Assembly: GCA_907163375.1 (NCBI GenBank)
Contig: CAJQUW010002113.1
Span: 62,001 to 126,000 of the forward strand
Length of the DNA: 64,000 nt
Reading direction: 5' to 3'
Source: Prostheceraeus crozeri
Lineage: Eukaryota; Platyhelminthes; Polycladida; Euryleptidae
The notes under the pieces were generated by a model, which saw only the letters and a program-made list of their open reading frames with translations, searched no databases and was not told where the DNA came from. A program made the position numbers and the translations under genes. This document shows, piece by piece, positions 1 to 11,200 of this stretch. Within the stretch, counting starts at the first letter, position 1. Every line of letters begins with the position of its first letter.

Positions 1-739
1 AGCATTCTTCTCCGACTTGCGCTTCGTACCACTGCTGTTAAGGATTTGATCAATTATGTCGTCCACGTTGGGTGGTTTTGGAATATATAGGATGGATTCC
101 ATATGCATGGAGAGAGAGGCTATTTTATTATCCTTATGCCGACCATAATATAGCCCATTCACTTTGAAAAGGATATCCCAAGTACCTTCTCCGAGCTCGT
201 CGCATGTGATGGGTGCTGAATGATCTCCCTCCTTCTTATAGTAAGTGCACCAATGTGATACCGGTAGGCAAATTTGATTACCATCCCAAATCTTTCTATA
301 GGGAGTATCCTTGTCATCTCTCGCCTTCCACTCTTGAGCAAGAGGAGTAGGAATGTCCATATTTAATGTCACGTACTCCTCAATAATATCAAGTTGGTGG
401 CGAATGTACGGACTCACGGGGATCAGTATGTAGTCCCCATACTGATTGTGCATTATCTTGACATCCGTGGAAGGGAGCATTCCCGTTTGGAGTACTACAC
501 CATGATCGTCATAACGCAAGACTTGTTTAAATTTACGCTGTAGCGGTGTAGGATTATGTAGCTTGGTTGTTTCTTCCACTGGCCTCAGTTGTAGATGATC
601 TGATCGTAGCGAACCTTGTAACGTTTGACCACCATTTTGTCCTACTAGTGCAGCAGATGGAGTAGATGCCTGAAAATGGAAAAGATTGTATTAAGTTTAC
701 GTTCAAGGGAGGAGAGGGAGGAAAGTAGCGACTTACCAT
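1..739 (-). CDS. Unrecognised protein, 5' part, ATG followed at once by an intron; runs off the window
   Basis: Read on the minus strand, an ATG at 739-737 is followed immediately by a GTAAGT donor. A 67-bp intron (736-670) ends in a pyrimidine-rich CCATTTTCAG acceptor, and the second exon is open from 669 to base 1 without a stop (223 codons). The joined product starts MASTPSAALVGQNGG and continues past the window. Visible stretches include LRYDDHGVVLQTGMLPSTD, DYILIPVSPYIRHQLDIIEE and a basic run TKRKSEKN at the last residues. I see no signal peptide, membrane segment or family motif that I recognise; it is mixed in charge, with scattered Trp and Tyr, and looks globular. The long open frame, splice sites and upstream CCAAT and TATA boxes make it very probably a real transcribed gene. 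The function is unknown; it could be a host gene or cargo of a mobile element. Confidence 0.7.
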
Positions 740-799
740 TTTAGTTGGATAATAGAATAGGGAACTAGAGAGAGAGAGAAAATGTGCGTCCGTCACTCG

Positions 800-893
800 T
801 GCAATTCAACGATGGAATGATTATCACTGTGGAAGGCTCGCTATATATATAGAAATGCTTGATTCTCATTGGATGATGATCCTCATTGGATAA
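800..893 (-). promoter_or_regulatory. TATA + double CCAAT promoter of the minus-strand gene
   Basis: On the minus strand two ATCCAATGAG boxes (inverted CCAAT at 885-889 and 868-872) are followed by a TATATATATA box at 842-851. About 100 nt downstream comes the ATG at 739. The spacing is that of a classical RNA polymerase II core promoter; the start of transcription should lie near 810-820. The leader contains a CT-rich run just before the ATG. Confidence 0.6.
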
Positions 894-1880
894 TAACATC
901 AAGCTGACTCCAAATCTGGCCTCCGTTTACCAATCCGAGCCTTCATTCGCCCGCTGGAGCTGTTTCTTGGGAAATTCTAACTCTGTCGTTTTTCGTCAAT
1001 CTCCCAAAATCTTAAATGGCGTCTCACATCTAAACGAAGACAGATATGAACAAGCCGTTTCTTTCACTGAATTTGTCTCACTCTTAGCTTTCAAACGAGC
1101 TATGGCACGACAAAATCCGTCCACTAGAAGCCAAGATCGAAGCTAGCTGTCCAGAGGGGGGGGACGTCAGTGAAATTTCAAAATTTGATGAAAAATGTTT
1201 TGGTGACGGTCCCAGGTCGAAATTCCACACTTTGGAAAATTTTCAAAATTTTACCCATACAAAGCCACTCTGACACTTAGGATTTTTTCAGGTGAGCGAG
1301 CTCCGACCTAAAATCTTGTAACCGCTCTAACTTTTGAACGGCTGGTCCGATTGACTCGCAACAAAAAATGTAGTCGAGCAGTTTTTTCTCCTCTTTCAAA
1401 CGAGTAGCCTTAAGACAAAATCCGTTCACTAGAACCAAAGTTAGAAGATTGCTGTCGGGGGGGGGGTCAGTGAAATTTGATGAAAAATGTTTTGGTGACG
1501 GTCCCAGGTCGAAATTCCACACTTTGGAAAATTTTCAAAATTTTACCCATACAAAGCCACTCTGACACTTAGGATTTTTCAGGTGAGCTACGACAGTCCA
1601 CCCTCCCAACCTGGCCGGCACACCACGCCAACCTGGCCGGCACACCACGCCAACCTAGACACCACATCACCGCGCGCTATACGACAGTCGGCCAGAGGGG
1701 GGGGAGGACGACGACGTCAGCGAACCTGACGGACGCACGTGGCCGGCACACCACGACACTCTGCCGTTCCAGAGAGGGGGACGTCAGACCCGAAGCACCA
1801 CGGCGGCCGACCACGACACTCTGCCGTTCCAGGGGGGGGGACGTCAGCGACGGCGGCCATCTTGCGCGGTCCAGAAGTGG
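894..1880. repeat. Relict of the giant element's satellite family, minus orientation
   Basis: 894-1165 is a diverged reverse-complement copy of the satellite monomer that fills 8205-25625, including the GTCCAGAGGGGG tract. Two copies of a related ~310-bp block with the phrase GGTGACGGTCCCAGGTCG follow (near 1200 and 1490). Next come short CCAACCTGGCCGGCACACCACG repeats (1600-1690). The stretch 1740-1868 matches, in reverse, the left subterminal part of the giant element (8045-8110), including GGCGGCCATCTTGCGC. The C-tracts appear as long G runs here. It looks like an old truncated end of a second element of the same family. Confidence 0.7.
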
Positions 1881-1929
1881 AGTTTTACTTACTACTATCA
1901 AGGGAATTTCATGAATTGTATTATGATGA

Positions 1930-3560
1930 AAGTCTTTATGAAAACGTCGCGATGTTCTTCGTGCTTTTTTGGCTGCAATTTCAAGTTTTTAATTCAATTT
2001 CCACCGGCATGATTTTATGATTCACAAATTCATGTTTTATTACTTGAATCTGAATAGTGATGTGGAACCATCTCCATCCTTCAAAGTTAATTGAAATCAT
2101 TGTCTTTGATTATGTGATTCACTTAGATGCACCTGCCAACGTCTGTATCATTGAGTTAGAATCAGTCACATGAGTAAATCGAAGCTCTTGATTGGTTTTT
2201 CATGCCCCAACTTAGTTCCCCCGGATGTGCCGCGACCTTGAGTCAATTTCCATTCTAGCGAACTTCAGATAAACAGTTTATTTCTATGACCTGAACCTAT
2301 CTTTAGTGATCATTGCTATATCAATTATCAATCACTTTCGATGAAAGTTTATCAAATGTCGCTTTAAGTTGGATGCATGCGACTCGGCTACTCCCATCTT
2401 CTTGATGTGTGCTTCGCACGGTTTTCTCCAGTCTCTACCAGGCAGGAAAATCCCCATCATTCTCCAAAAAATATGAGCACACTTTCGATTTTATTATGCG
2501 TTTTAGAGGACCCATCACACACGATTAATGTGAGGTTAGGAGGCAATGTTCTCTTAATAAACTAGCATTTCATTTTTGTCTCTGATGTGACCTTTGGCGC
2601 GTAGGTGTGATCGAGGCTAGGAAGGCTTGTCTTTTCTACTGAATCACCGAGTGAAAAGACAAAACCTTTTCACTATCACGGGTCATTCCCTCAACTATTT
2701 CAAGCTTTGCATGCACTGCTGTCTCAGTACTTTTGTTTGACGGAGAAAGTTGATATCAAGAATGTGGAGCGAGAATAAATAATTTGTTTGTATTCTATTT
2801 CAGGTCTAGTTATAGGTCGGAGTCTGGAGTCCTATCATTTGATAGGACTCCGACTCCGACTCCAACAAAAATGATAGGACTCCGGGACTCCGACTCCGCA
2901 TCCCTGCTACCTATATACTTACTCTACGTTATGGATTTAATAAATGGGGAGCAAAGATTATGTATATTATATACATTATATTATCCATTGTTTTTGATGC
3001 GGAGTTACCACCATAGAGTAAGTATGGTAGGTAGAGTGGCAACTCCGCATTTATTAAATCCCCAATGTGTATGCATTTTTGATTTTATTAAATGATCTCA
3101 AAGGAGATACAGTCGGAATTGTCTCCAAATCTGAGATATGTTAAGTTTTGCAGTTTTGCAGCTTTGAAGAAATTGCAACGGAATTGACTGATCATGATAG
3201 CAATGCAGAAGGAATGATGGTATTTCACAGATTCTCATGACTGCCTTGGGGATTTGATATGTTTGTTGAAGTAGCAATTCGATGGGTTCCTATTACTTTC
3301 ATGTTCAACTTCAAGAGTAGTTTCTTAAGCGTGATCATCACACGCAACCTGCCACTGGTACAGCAAAACCACATAATCAAAGACAATTACTTCATCTAAC
3401 TTTGAAGGAATGGTTCCACATCACTATTCGGATTCTAGAAATGAAACTTGAATTTAGTGAATCATAAAATCAAGCCGGTGAAAATTGAATTAAAAACTTG
3501 ACATTTCAGCCAAGAAAGCACAAATAATATCGCGACTTTTTCATGAAGACTTCCACTATA
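1930..3560. repeat. Dispersed repeat modules, no gene recognised
   Basis: A module around 1945-2130 (containing GGCTGCAATTTCAAG and GATGTGGAACCAT) recurs inverted at about 3350-3545 and direct at about 5310-5480. A second module at 3025-3215 is an inverted copy of 5660-5850. Between them, 2826-2851 is a 12-bp-stem hairpin with a 2-nt loop built on GGAGTCCTATCA, followed by GGACTCCGACTCC microsatellite. No frame with a convincing protein is seen in any copy; the rest of 2135-2780 shows nothing I can identify. Confidence 0.5.
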
Positions 3561-3719
3561 ATACGGAGCATAGAATGACCTTGATAATCAGCATGACTTC
3601 AGCTTAGTTCGGATGATTATTAGCAAATATTCATACCTTTTGATATCTACCTTGCTTTATACTACTTACAACGGGGAGTCATCTCGGTAGTATTCAAATT
3701 GGCAAAATTTTGACCTCTT

Positions 3720-3850
3720 TAAAACTGCTCAAATAATTTTTTGGACCACAGGGACGTAATCTCCGCAAAAACTGAATATTTTGATATAAAAATTTTACTG
3801 TATACAGATACTATTTTGAGTCGACACTCTACCTATATCCCTACTCTATG
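3720..3850. repeat. Dispersed repeat, second copy near 42190-42340
   Basis: This block, with CTCCGCAAAAACTG, GATATAAAAATTTT and CTCTACCTAT, is clearly homologous to 42190-42340. It sits just outside the Tc1 element. It is non-coding and the family is not identified. Confidence 0.5.
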
Positions 3851-3866
3851 GTTTCTACCTAATATA

Positions 3867-5210
3867 CTGCCTGACATAAAAAATGCTCCACTCAAATATG
3901 TGAACTTTATTCCACTCACACTCATGAATTATAAGATAGCATTTTATATAAAACATTATATTTGAATAAATGGGAGACATTAGTACCAAGTATGTCGTCC
4001 CCGCACTGAAATGCAACTTTGAAGTCTCATCGGCATCGAGTCGCAAAGATGATCAAGCCGTTCCTGATCCAGCAATGACCATTCATCGCTGAGTCTCTCT
4101 AAAAGAGCTGTCAGTGTTGATGGCGGATGATCACATGCATCTCTCACTTTCCGACCAAGTTCATCCCAAGCATGTTCGATCGGAGACAGGTCGGGGGAGC
4201 GTGAAGGCCAATGGAGGATGCGAATTCCAGATCTCACTATCGCTGTTGTTACACGATGAGCTCTGTGTGGTCGAGCGTTGTCATCCTGGAATATGAGGTT
4301 GAGTTCATTTACCGTTGGGATGACGATTGGAGATATGATATTCGATAAATATCGCTCTCCGTTCAAGTTCCCATTCACAATGACTGCGACAGTTCGACCT
4401 CCGTACCAGATACCGGCCCAGATCATCACGCTACCACCACCAAAGCGGTCATGCTCAGATATGCAGCAGGGTGAATACCTCTCACCAACCATTCGATGCA
4501 CTCTAATGCGACCATCGTGAAAATCCAAAGTGAAACGGGATTCATCCGTCCACATCACTTCACGCCATTCCTCTGTGCTCCACGACAAATGCTGCTCACG
4601 CCATTCCACACGCTTTCGCTTGTGTTCGAGACCTGCGGAGAAAAAAATTGGCAGTGAAACAATGTCATTGTGTAATATTCTCGCATTACTTGCTTAGAGG
4701 AATTCTTACAGCAGGTCGGCATGACCTCAGGCCCGCTTCTGCTAGACGGCGATATGCAATTCGTATACTGCATGCAATTCCTGCTGCAGCCTTCCAGCTG
4801 ATGGCCAGTCGAGGAACACTCTTAAAGCGATTGCGCTTTGCTGAGATAACCAACTTCCTATCGGTAGCATTGTTTGTCAATCGCGGTCTCCCTGATCCTT
4901 TCCTTCTTTTAACATTTCCATCATTGTTCCATCGACTCCACCACCTGCTCACAGTGGAGTGTGACACACCCAACTTTCGTCCAACAAACCTACAACTCTT
5001 TCCACATCGTAGCATTTCAACAGCCATTCCTTTTACAAACTCTGATTGCGACATTTTTGCTTCAAAATTTAGTCAGAAAGAATTGCTTGATAGTGATAAA
5101 AGGTCGAATTTGAAATGCATCAACTATGCCAAAGATATCGACAATGGACAGCTGCTTTATATTAGCATGACAAATTTGATGCATATAGACATCCTGGTCA
5201 GAAAGTGCAG
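3867..5210 (-). mobile_element. Tc1-type DNA transposon, about 1.34 kb, looks whole
   Basis: The transposase frame occupies most of the element. Candidate ends are TA|CTGC followed by CTGAC on the left (3867) and the reverse reading TA|CTGCACTTTCTGAC on the right (5210). They share CTGC and CTGAC, with a 4-nt spacing difference, and both abut a TA dinucleotide, as Tc1/mariner insertions do. The inverted ends are short and imperfect, so the limits are tentative, but the length (about 1.34 kb) is usual for the family. It lies among dispersed repeats upstream of the 189-codon ORF. Confidence 0.6.
3980..5054 (-). CDS. Tc1/mariner-superfamily transposase (DD34E), two exons with a 61-bp GC-AG intron
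   Basis: Cut-and-paste transposase acting on the element's own ends. Exon 1 (5054-4694) starts MSQSEFVKGMAVEML and carries the paired helix-turn-helix and the GRPR linker (KGSGRPR). Exon 2 (4632-3980) carries the catalytic domain: WTDESRF (first Asp, residue 150), FQDDNARPH (second Asp, 238) and SPIEHAWD (Glu, 273), exactly 34 residues apart. The exons are in different frames. A GC donor in perfect GCAAGT context at 4693 and a CTCCGCAG acceptor ending at 4633 remove 61 nt. They restore RIPLS-LEHKRKRVEW, the usual Tc1 layout, giving 337 aa, normal for Tc1. Reading through without splicing stops at codon 123. There is no internal stop in the spliced frame, so this copy may be recent. Confidence 0.85.
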
Positions 5211-6393
5211 TATGAAATAAAAGTCGTCCACTTCCATTGAGATTTTCTATATCAAGTGGATCGTTTTTAATGTCATAGAGTATATATCAACTCTATGGAT
5301 GCGATATTATTCGTGCTTTCTTGGCTGCAATTTCAAGTTTTTAATTCAATTTCCACCGGGATAATTTCATGATTCACAAATTCATGGTTTATTACTTGAA
5401 TCTGAATAGTGATGTGGAACCATTTCCATCCTTCAAAGTCAATTGAAATCATTGTCTTTGATTATGTGATTTTGCTGTGCCAGTGGCAGGTAGTTTGTGA
5501 TATGATTGCGCTTAAGAAAATACTCTTGATGTTGAGCATGAAGGTAATAGCCATGCATAGAGTAGGGATTGCCCACTCTATGGTAATGGCAATCCTATCG
5601 AATTGATTATTTAACAAAGATTACCTCTCCGCAAGGCTGACGTGACGGAGGATCTGTAGAATAGTCATTTCCTTCTACATTGCTATCATGATCACTCAAT
5701 TTCGTTGTAATTTCTGAAAAAATGCAAAAACTTGCATAATTCACATTTGGAAACAATTCCGATTGTATCTCCCTTGAGTTTATCTAATAAAATCGAAAGT
5801 GTATACACTTCTGGATCTAATAAATGCGGAGTTACCACTCTACCTATCTCTGCTCTATGGTTGGCATACCTTGTTTGACGTGTCATCTTTTCAGCATATT
5901 CCCCTCGGACGAAAGGCGTGGTTATGAGCTCATCTACAGTACTAAGCATAGCGTCACATCAATCACGTAAAAACAAATTATGGAATTCTACGGAATCTGG
6001 GTGTTCGAGTCAGATGCATTACTCTGCTCTCATTGGCGAACGCTCATAATCTGATCGCAGTATTCGCTGAACGTCAGTCAGCTACTATTAATGTTGACGT
6101 AGTGGTCTCTCCGACGAGAACCGAAGGACAGGAACAATGGGGTTGCGCTTCCCTTCCGTACCGATCGAGCCTCGATCAAGAATAGCGGAGAATTTCATTG
6201 TAAAAATTGGAGAAGGCAAAGGATTGTGTCTATCGGGAAAGCCGATATTGGTGCGGGCGCGTGTAATGGCAATCTAATTGAATTGATGCAGAGAATCAGC
6301 AAAGAAAAGCGCAAAGTAGGCGTGCTTCAGCAGTAGGAAACGCGGCGGTGCCCATCGCACAGCGAGAAGAAAAAGGTCCCGCGTCTTCATGCA
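5211..6393. other. Dispersed repeat modules, no gene
   Basis: 5305-5480 is the third copy of the module seen at 1945 and 3350. 5660-5870 is the inverted partner of 3025-3215 and includes CTACCTATCTCTGCTCTATGG, close to 3825-3850. The phrase TAATGGCAATC...GAATTGAT occurs at 5584 and again near 6267. A short minus-strand frame at 5949-5692 (MLSTVDELITTPFVRGEYAE) is open but has no family match that I know. 6080-6393 shows nothing identifiable except that it leads into the ORF at 6394. Confidence 0.4.
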
Positions 6394-6963
6394 ATGCAGC
6401 CTTCGGCACTTTATTCTACTCCAATAAAGTCTGTCAAGATAACTAATGATCACCAGTCTTCCTTTACTTCTCCGCTGACACCGATGACGGACAAGATCTC
6501 AAGTGCTCAAGAAGAAAAAAGTGACAATAAGATCGATGAAACAAATAAGTACCTACGTGTTATAATTGGACAAAATAAACGCATGATCAATCTCTTGACA
6601 TCACTAGTTGATCAACAAGGTTGTTCACCCTTAAGCGATGAAACTGTCTATATTGACTCTCAGGGGAAAGAATTCTCTGGACAAGATCTTCCTCGCACGT
6701 CAGCAAATGTTTTCGCTATGCATTATCTAAAGCGAACATTAGGGAAAAAATTTGCTGATGTGATCGTTGATCCGAAAGTCCCTACAAACCAAACAAATCT
6801 TTCCCCTGGTGCAGTCGATAATCTAAAAGATGTATTGAACCGAAACTTCAGCTTTTACGTATTCAACAAAGTACGTCTCTCAGTGAACCAAGCTATTAGG
6901 GACGCCACACGTGATCGTAACGCTCTTGGCCCCGAAAATGTTCCTACTGTGACCGCAGATTAG
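6394..6963 (+). CDS. Unrecognised 189-aa protein
   Basis: An open frame of 189 codons from ATG (6394) to TAG (6961-6963). The product begins MQPSALYSTPIKSVKITND, has a Ser/Thr/Lys-rich N-terminal third (likely disordered), then a helical-looking segment (TNKYLRVIIGQNKRMINLLT) and a more ordered C-terminal half with NVFAMHYLKRTLGKKFADVI and RNFSFYVFNKVRLSVNQAI. No signal peptide or membrane span. I do not recognise the family. The start is set by an in-frame stop at 6334, leaving only 19 codons upstream. It could be a single-exon gene or one large exon; no TATA box is seen upstream and no AATAAA shortly after the stop. Codon use is ordinary for the window. Confidence 0.5.
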   Translation: MQPSALYSTPIKSVKITNDHQSSFTSPLTPMTDKISSAQEEKSDNKIDETNKYLRVIIGQNKRMINLLTSLVDQQGCSPLSDETVYIDSQGKEFSGQDLPRTSANVFAMHYLKRTLGKKFADVIVDPKVPTNQTNLSPGAVDNLKDVLNRNFSFYVFNKVRLSVNQAIRDATRDRNALGPENVPTVTAD

Positions 6964-7386
6964 GTCATCAGAGCAGTTTCAACCAAAAACATTGACCTAT
7001 CCTGCTGGTTTACATCTTAAGTGCTTTTTGAATTGACATTTGATATGCATGTACCATGTCATCGAATTGTTAGGGGACAGTGCTGGTGGTGAACTGAATT
7101 CTCCTTCGCATACAGACCACCTAACGTTACAAATTTCGTACTAGTCATACTGTACTTGTTAGTCTAATGAGAGTATATGTACTTACTGTACTTAAACATC
7201 GATCAACATAAGATAAGATATATCATTTGGACAATATGTGTTTGGACATTTGTGACAATCTGTTAATTTCTCTATCCATAATAATGATAATGTATCATTA
7301 ATTTGTAATGAAATATTCGAGATCCCAATAGACATGTTAGTGTTGTTAGAAATAATTGGGACTGACTATGGACACATTGTTTACCT
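6964..7386. other. No gene seen
   Basis: AT-rich sequence with no convincing frame, repeat or signal between the 189-codon ORF and the hairpin element. Confidence 0.4.
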
Positions 7387-7571
7387 AGAGAAAAATCCTC
7401 AAAGCCGGATGTTGGCGAGAAGTATGTTTTGTTAAACAGCTCTATCGATGCGCTCCGCGCATCATCTTTAGAGTGACTGTCACTCAGAAGATGATGCGCG
7501 GTGCGCACCGAAATTGCTCAGCTTACCAAAGCTTATTTTCTCTTGCCAACATCCGGCCTTGAGAGATTTTC
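7387..7571. repeat. Long imperfect hairpin (foldback/MITE-like), 185 bp
   Basis: The two halves are inverted copies: AAGCCGGATGTTGGC (about 7402-7416) pairs with GCCAACATCCGGCCTT (7545-7560). The core 7449-7507 is a near-perfect stem: TGCGC, CCGCGCATCATCTT and GAGTGAC, each mirrored, with a 1-nt centre at 7479. It could extrude as a cruciform or be transcribed into a long hairpin. No target duplication was identified. Confidence 0.7.
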
Positions 7572-7953
7572 TAACTAAACAACATGACAGTACCGCATGA
7601 TATTTGACAGATCGCCATAAGACCTAGACTCACGAAAGTTTGTTATCTGTGTATACCGTATATTCAGCGTTTCACAATATTCCAAAGAAACCTAATCGTG
7701 ATAAAAAGCTTTCAAAGTGTTTCAGTCCCCGAACGTTTCCAGTTGCAATCTGTGAAATTTCTCATGATGTCTACCTGAACTAACCTAAATGTCAGTACAA
7801 TGTAATATTTTGAAAGAAGAGAACTGTTAAGTATCATAACTTTAAGTCAAATAGGCCTAATTGAAGTTAAAAATCCGTCAGATGGAGTATAGGTTTTTTT
7901 TACCACCACTGCATCCATTTGCATGTAATTGGAAATTGCTCTGAAGTGTTGCA
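7572..7953. other. No gene seen; left flank of the giant element
   Basis: Unique-looking AT-rich DNA up to the GTTGCA target site. No frame or repeat recognised. Confidence 0.4.
7948..7953. repeat. Target-site duplication, left copy
   Basis: GTTGCA directly abuts the left terminal inverted repeat and is found again directly after the right one at 41360-41365. A 6-bp perfect match at exactly the right places marks a transposition-like insertion. Confidence 0.8.
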
Positions 7954-8009
7954 AGTAGTAAGGAAGTGACAAACACCAGATAGCGCAAGATGGCCGCCAT
8001 CGCTGACTC
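7954..8009 (+). repeat. Left terminal inverted repeat
   Basis: 56 bp starting AGTAGTAAGGAAGTGACAAA and containing GATGGCCGCCATCGCTGACT. It matches the reverse complement of 41304-41359 with one difference. A polymorphic CCCCCTCCCC tract follows at 8010-8055. Confidence 0.85.
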
Positions 8010-8204
8010 CCCCCCTCCCCCTCCCCCTCCCCTCCCCCTCCCCTCCCCCCCCCTCTGGAACGGCAGAGTGTCGTGGTCGGCCGCCGTGGTGCTTTGGGTC
8101 TGAGTGTCGTGGTGGACTTGGGCGACCGCCAGGATTAGTCTTGAGGCTATAGTGTGTGATGTTTTTCGTGCTGAATGTTGGGTTGTAAAATGGGTTGTTT
8201 CGAG
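8010..8204. repeat. C-rich tract and unique left subterminal segment
   Basis: About 45 bp of C runs broken by single T, then CTCTGGAACGGCAGAGTGTCGTGG and GGCCGCCGTGGTGCTTTGGG, which recur inverted in the relict at 1740-1860. The right end lacks this segment and passes straight from its C/G tract into satellite. Confidence 0.7.
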
Positions 8205-11200
8205 TGGAAGGAGTGGTCGGATGAGAAAACGGAGGTCGGATTCGTGTTCAGCGTGAAATTCTGCATCGGTAGGGTGAGTTTCAAGGCAATCGGTGAGAAA
8301 AAATTTTCAACATTTTTCGAAAAACGACAGAGTTAGAATTTGGGACGTTTTGGTGTGTAGCGCCCAAACGAAGCATCGGATGAGAAAACGGAGGCCAGAT
8401 TCGGAATCTACGTGAAATTTTGGGTTAGGAAGGATGTTTCCAGCGAAATCGGAGAGAAAAAATTTTCGGCTGACGTCCCCCCCCCTCTGGACAGCTTGCT
8501 TCGATTTTGGCTTCCAGTGGACGGATTTTGTCGTGCGATAGCTCGTTTGAAAGCTAAGAGTGAGACACATTCAGTGAAAGAATTGGCTTGTTCCTATCTG
8601 TCTTCGTTTAGATGTGAGACGCCATTTAAGATCTTGGGACATTGGCGAAAAACGACAGAGTTAGAATTTGGGACGTTTTGGGCTCTAGCTTCAAAACGAA
8701 GCATCGGATTGGAAAACGGATTTCAGATTTGGAATCAGCGTGAAATTCTTTATCTGTATGGTGAGTTTCAAGTCAATCGGAGAGAAAAAATTTTCAACAT
8801 TTTTCGAAAAAACGACAGAGTTAGAATTTGGGACGTTTTGGTGTGTAGCGCCCAAACGAAGCATCGGATGAGAAAACGGAGGCCAGATTCGGAATCTACG
8901 TGAAATTTTGGGTTAGGAAGGATGTTTCCAGCGAAATCGCAGAGAAAAAATTTTCACTGACGTCCCCCGCCCCTCTGGACAGCTTGCTTCGATTTTGGCT
9001 TCTAGTGGACGGATTTTGTCGTGCGATAGCTCGTTTGAAAGCTAAGAGTGAGACAAATTCACTGAAAGGATCGGCTTGTTCCTATCTGTCTTCGTTTAGA
9101 TGTGAGACGCCATTTAAGATTTTGGGACATTGGCGAAAAACGACAGAGTTAGAATTTGGGACGTTTTGGTGTGTAGCGCCCAAACGAAGCATCGGATGAG
9201 AAAACGGAGGCCAGATTCGGAATCTACGTGAAATTTTGGGTTAGGAAGGATGTTTCCAGCGAAATCGGAGAGAAAAAATTTTCACTGACGTCCCCCCCCC
9301 CTTCTGGACAGCTTGCTTCGATTTTGGCTTCCAGTGGACGGATTTTGTCGTGCGATAGCTCGTTTGAAAGCTAAGAGTGAGAAAAATTCACTGAAAGAAT
9401 CGGCTTGTTCCTATCTGTCTTCGTTTAGATGTGAGACGCCATTTAAGATTTTGGGACATTGGTGAAAAACGACAGAGTTAGAATTTGGGACGTTTTGGCC
9501 TCTAGCTTCAAAACGAAGCATCGGATTGGAAAACGGATTTCAGATTTGGAATCAGCGTGAAATTCTTTATCTGTATGGTGAGTTTCAAGTCAATCGGAGA
9601 GAAAAAATTTTCAACATTTTTCGAAAAAACGACAGAGTTAGAATTTGGGACGTTTTGGTGTGTAGCGCCCAAACGAAGCATCGGATGAGAAAACGGAGGC
9701 CAGATTCGGAATCTACGTGAAATTTTGGGTTAGGAAGGATGTTTCCAGCGAAATCGCAGAGAAAAAATTTTCACTGACGTCCCCCCGCCCCTCTGGACAG
9801 CTTGCTTCGATTTTGGCTTCCAGTGGACGGATTTTGTCGTGCGATAGCTCGTTTGAAAGCTAAGAGTGAGACAAATTCACTGAAAGGATCGGCTTGTTCC
9901 TATCTGTCTTCGTTTAGATGTGAGACGCCATTTAAGATTTTGGGACATTGGCGAAAAACGACAGAGTTAGAATTTGGGACGTTTTGGTGTGTAGCGCCCA
10001 AACGAAGCATCGGATGAGAAAACGGAGGCCAGATTCGGAATCTACGTGAAATTTTGGGTTAGGAAGGATGTTTCCAGCGAAATCGGAGAGAAAAAATTTT
10101 CACTGACGTCCCCCCCCCCTCTGGACAGCTTGCTTCGATTTTGGCTTCCAGTGGACGGATTTTGTCGTGCGATAGCTCGTTTGAAAGCTAAGAGTGAGAA
10201 AAATTCACTGAAAGAATCGGCTTGTTCCTATCTGTCTTCGTTTAGATGTGAGACGCCATTTAAGATCTTGGGACATTGGTGAAAAACGACAGAGTTAGAA
10301 TTTGGGACGTTTTGGGCTCTAGCTTCAAAACGAAGCATCGGATTGGAAAACGGATTTCAGATTTGGAATCAGCGTGAAATTCTTTATCTGTATGGTGAGT
10401 TTCAAGTCAATCGGAGAGAAAAAATTTTCAACATTTTTCGAAAAAACGACAGAGTTAGAATTTGGGACGTTTTGGTGTGTAGCGCCCAAACGAAGCATCG
10501 GATGAGAAAACGGAGGCCAGATTCGGAATCTACGTGAAATTTTGGGTTAGGAAGGATGTTTCCAGCGAAATCGCAGAGAAAAAATTTTCACTGACGTCCC
10601 CCCCCCCTCTGGACAGCTTGCTTCGATTTTGGCTTCTAGTGGACGGATTTTGTCGTGCGATAGCTCGTTTGAAAGCTAAGAGTGAGACAAATTCAGTGAA
10701 AGAATCGGCTTGTTCCTATCTGTCTTCGTTTAGATGTGAGACGCCATTTAAGATTTTGGGACATTGGCGAAAAACGACAGAGTTAGAATTTGGGACGTTT
10801 TGGTGTGTAGCGCCCAAACGAAGCATCGGATGAGAAAACGGAGGCCAGATTCGGAATCTACGTGAAATTTTGGGTTAGGAAGGATGTTTCCAGCGAAATC
10901 GGAGAGAAAAAATTTTCGGCTGACGTCCCCCCCCCTCTGGACAGCTTGCTTCGATTTTGGCTTCCAGTGGACGGATTTTGTCGTGCGATAGCTCGTTTGA
11001 AAGCTAAGAGTGAGAAAAATTCACTGAAAGAATCGGCTTGTTCCTATCTGTCTTCGTTTAGATGTGAGACGCCATTTAAGATCTTGGGACATTGGTGAAA
11101 AACGACAGAGTTAGAATTTGGGACGTTTTGGGCTCTAGCTTCAAAACGAAGCATCGGATTGGAAAACGGATTTCAGATTTGGAATCAGCGTGAAATTCTT

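Noticed and set aside
4114-5220. Plus-strand frames of 60-190 codons over the Tc1 element
   Set aside because: Shadows of the minus-strand transposase, which has clear catalytic motifs.
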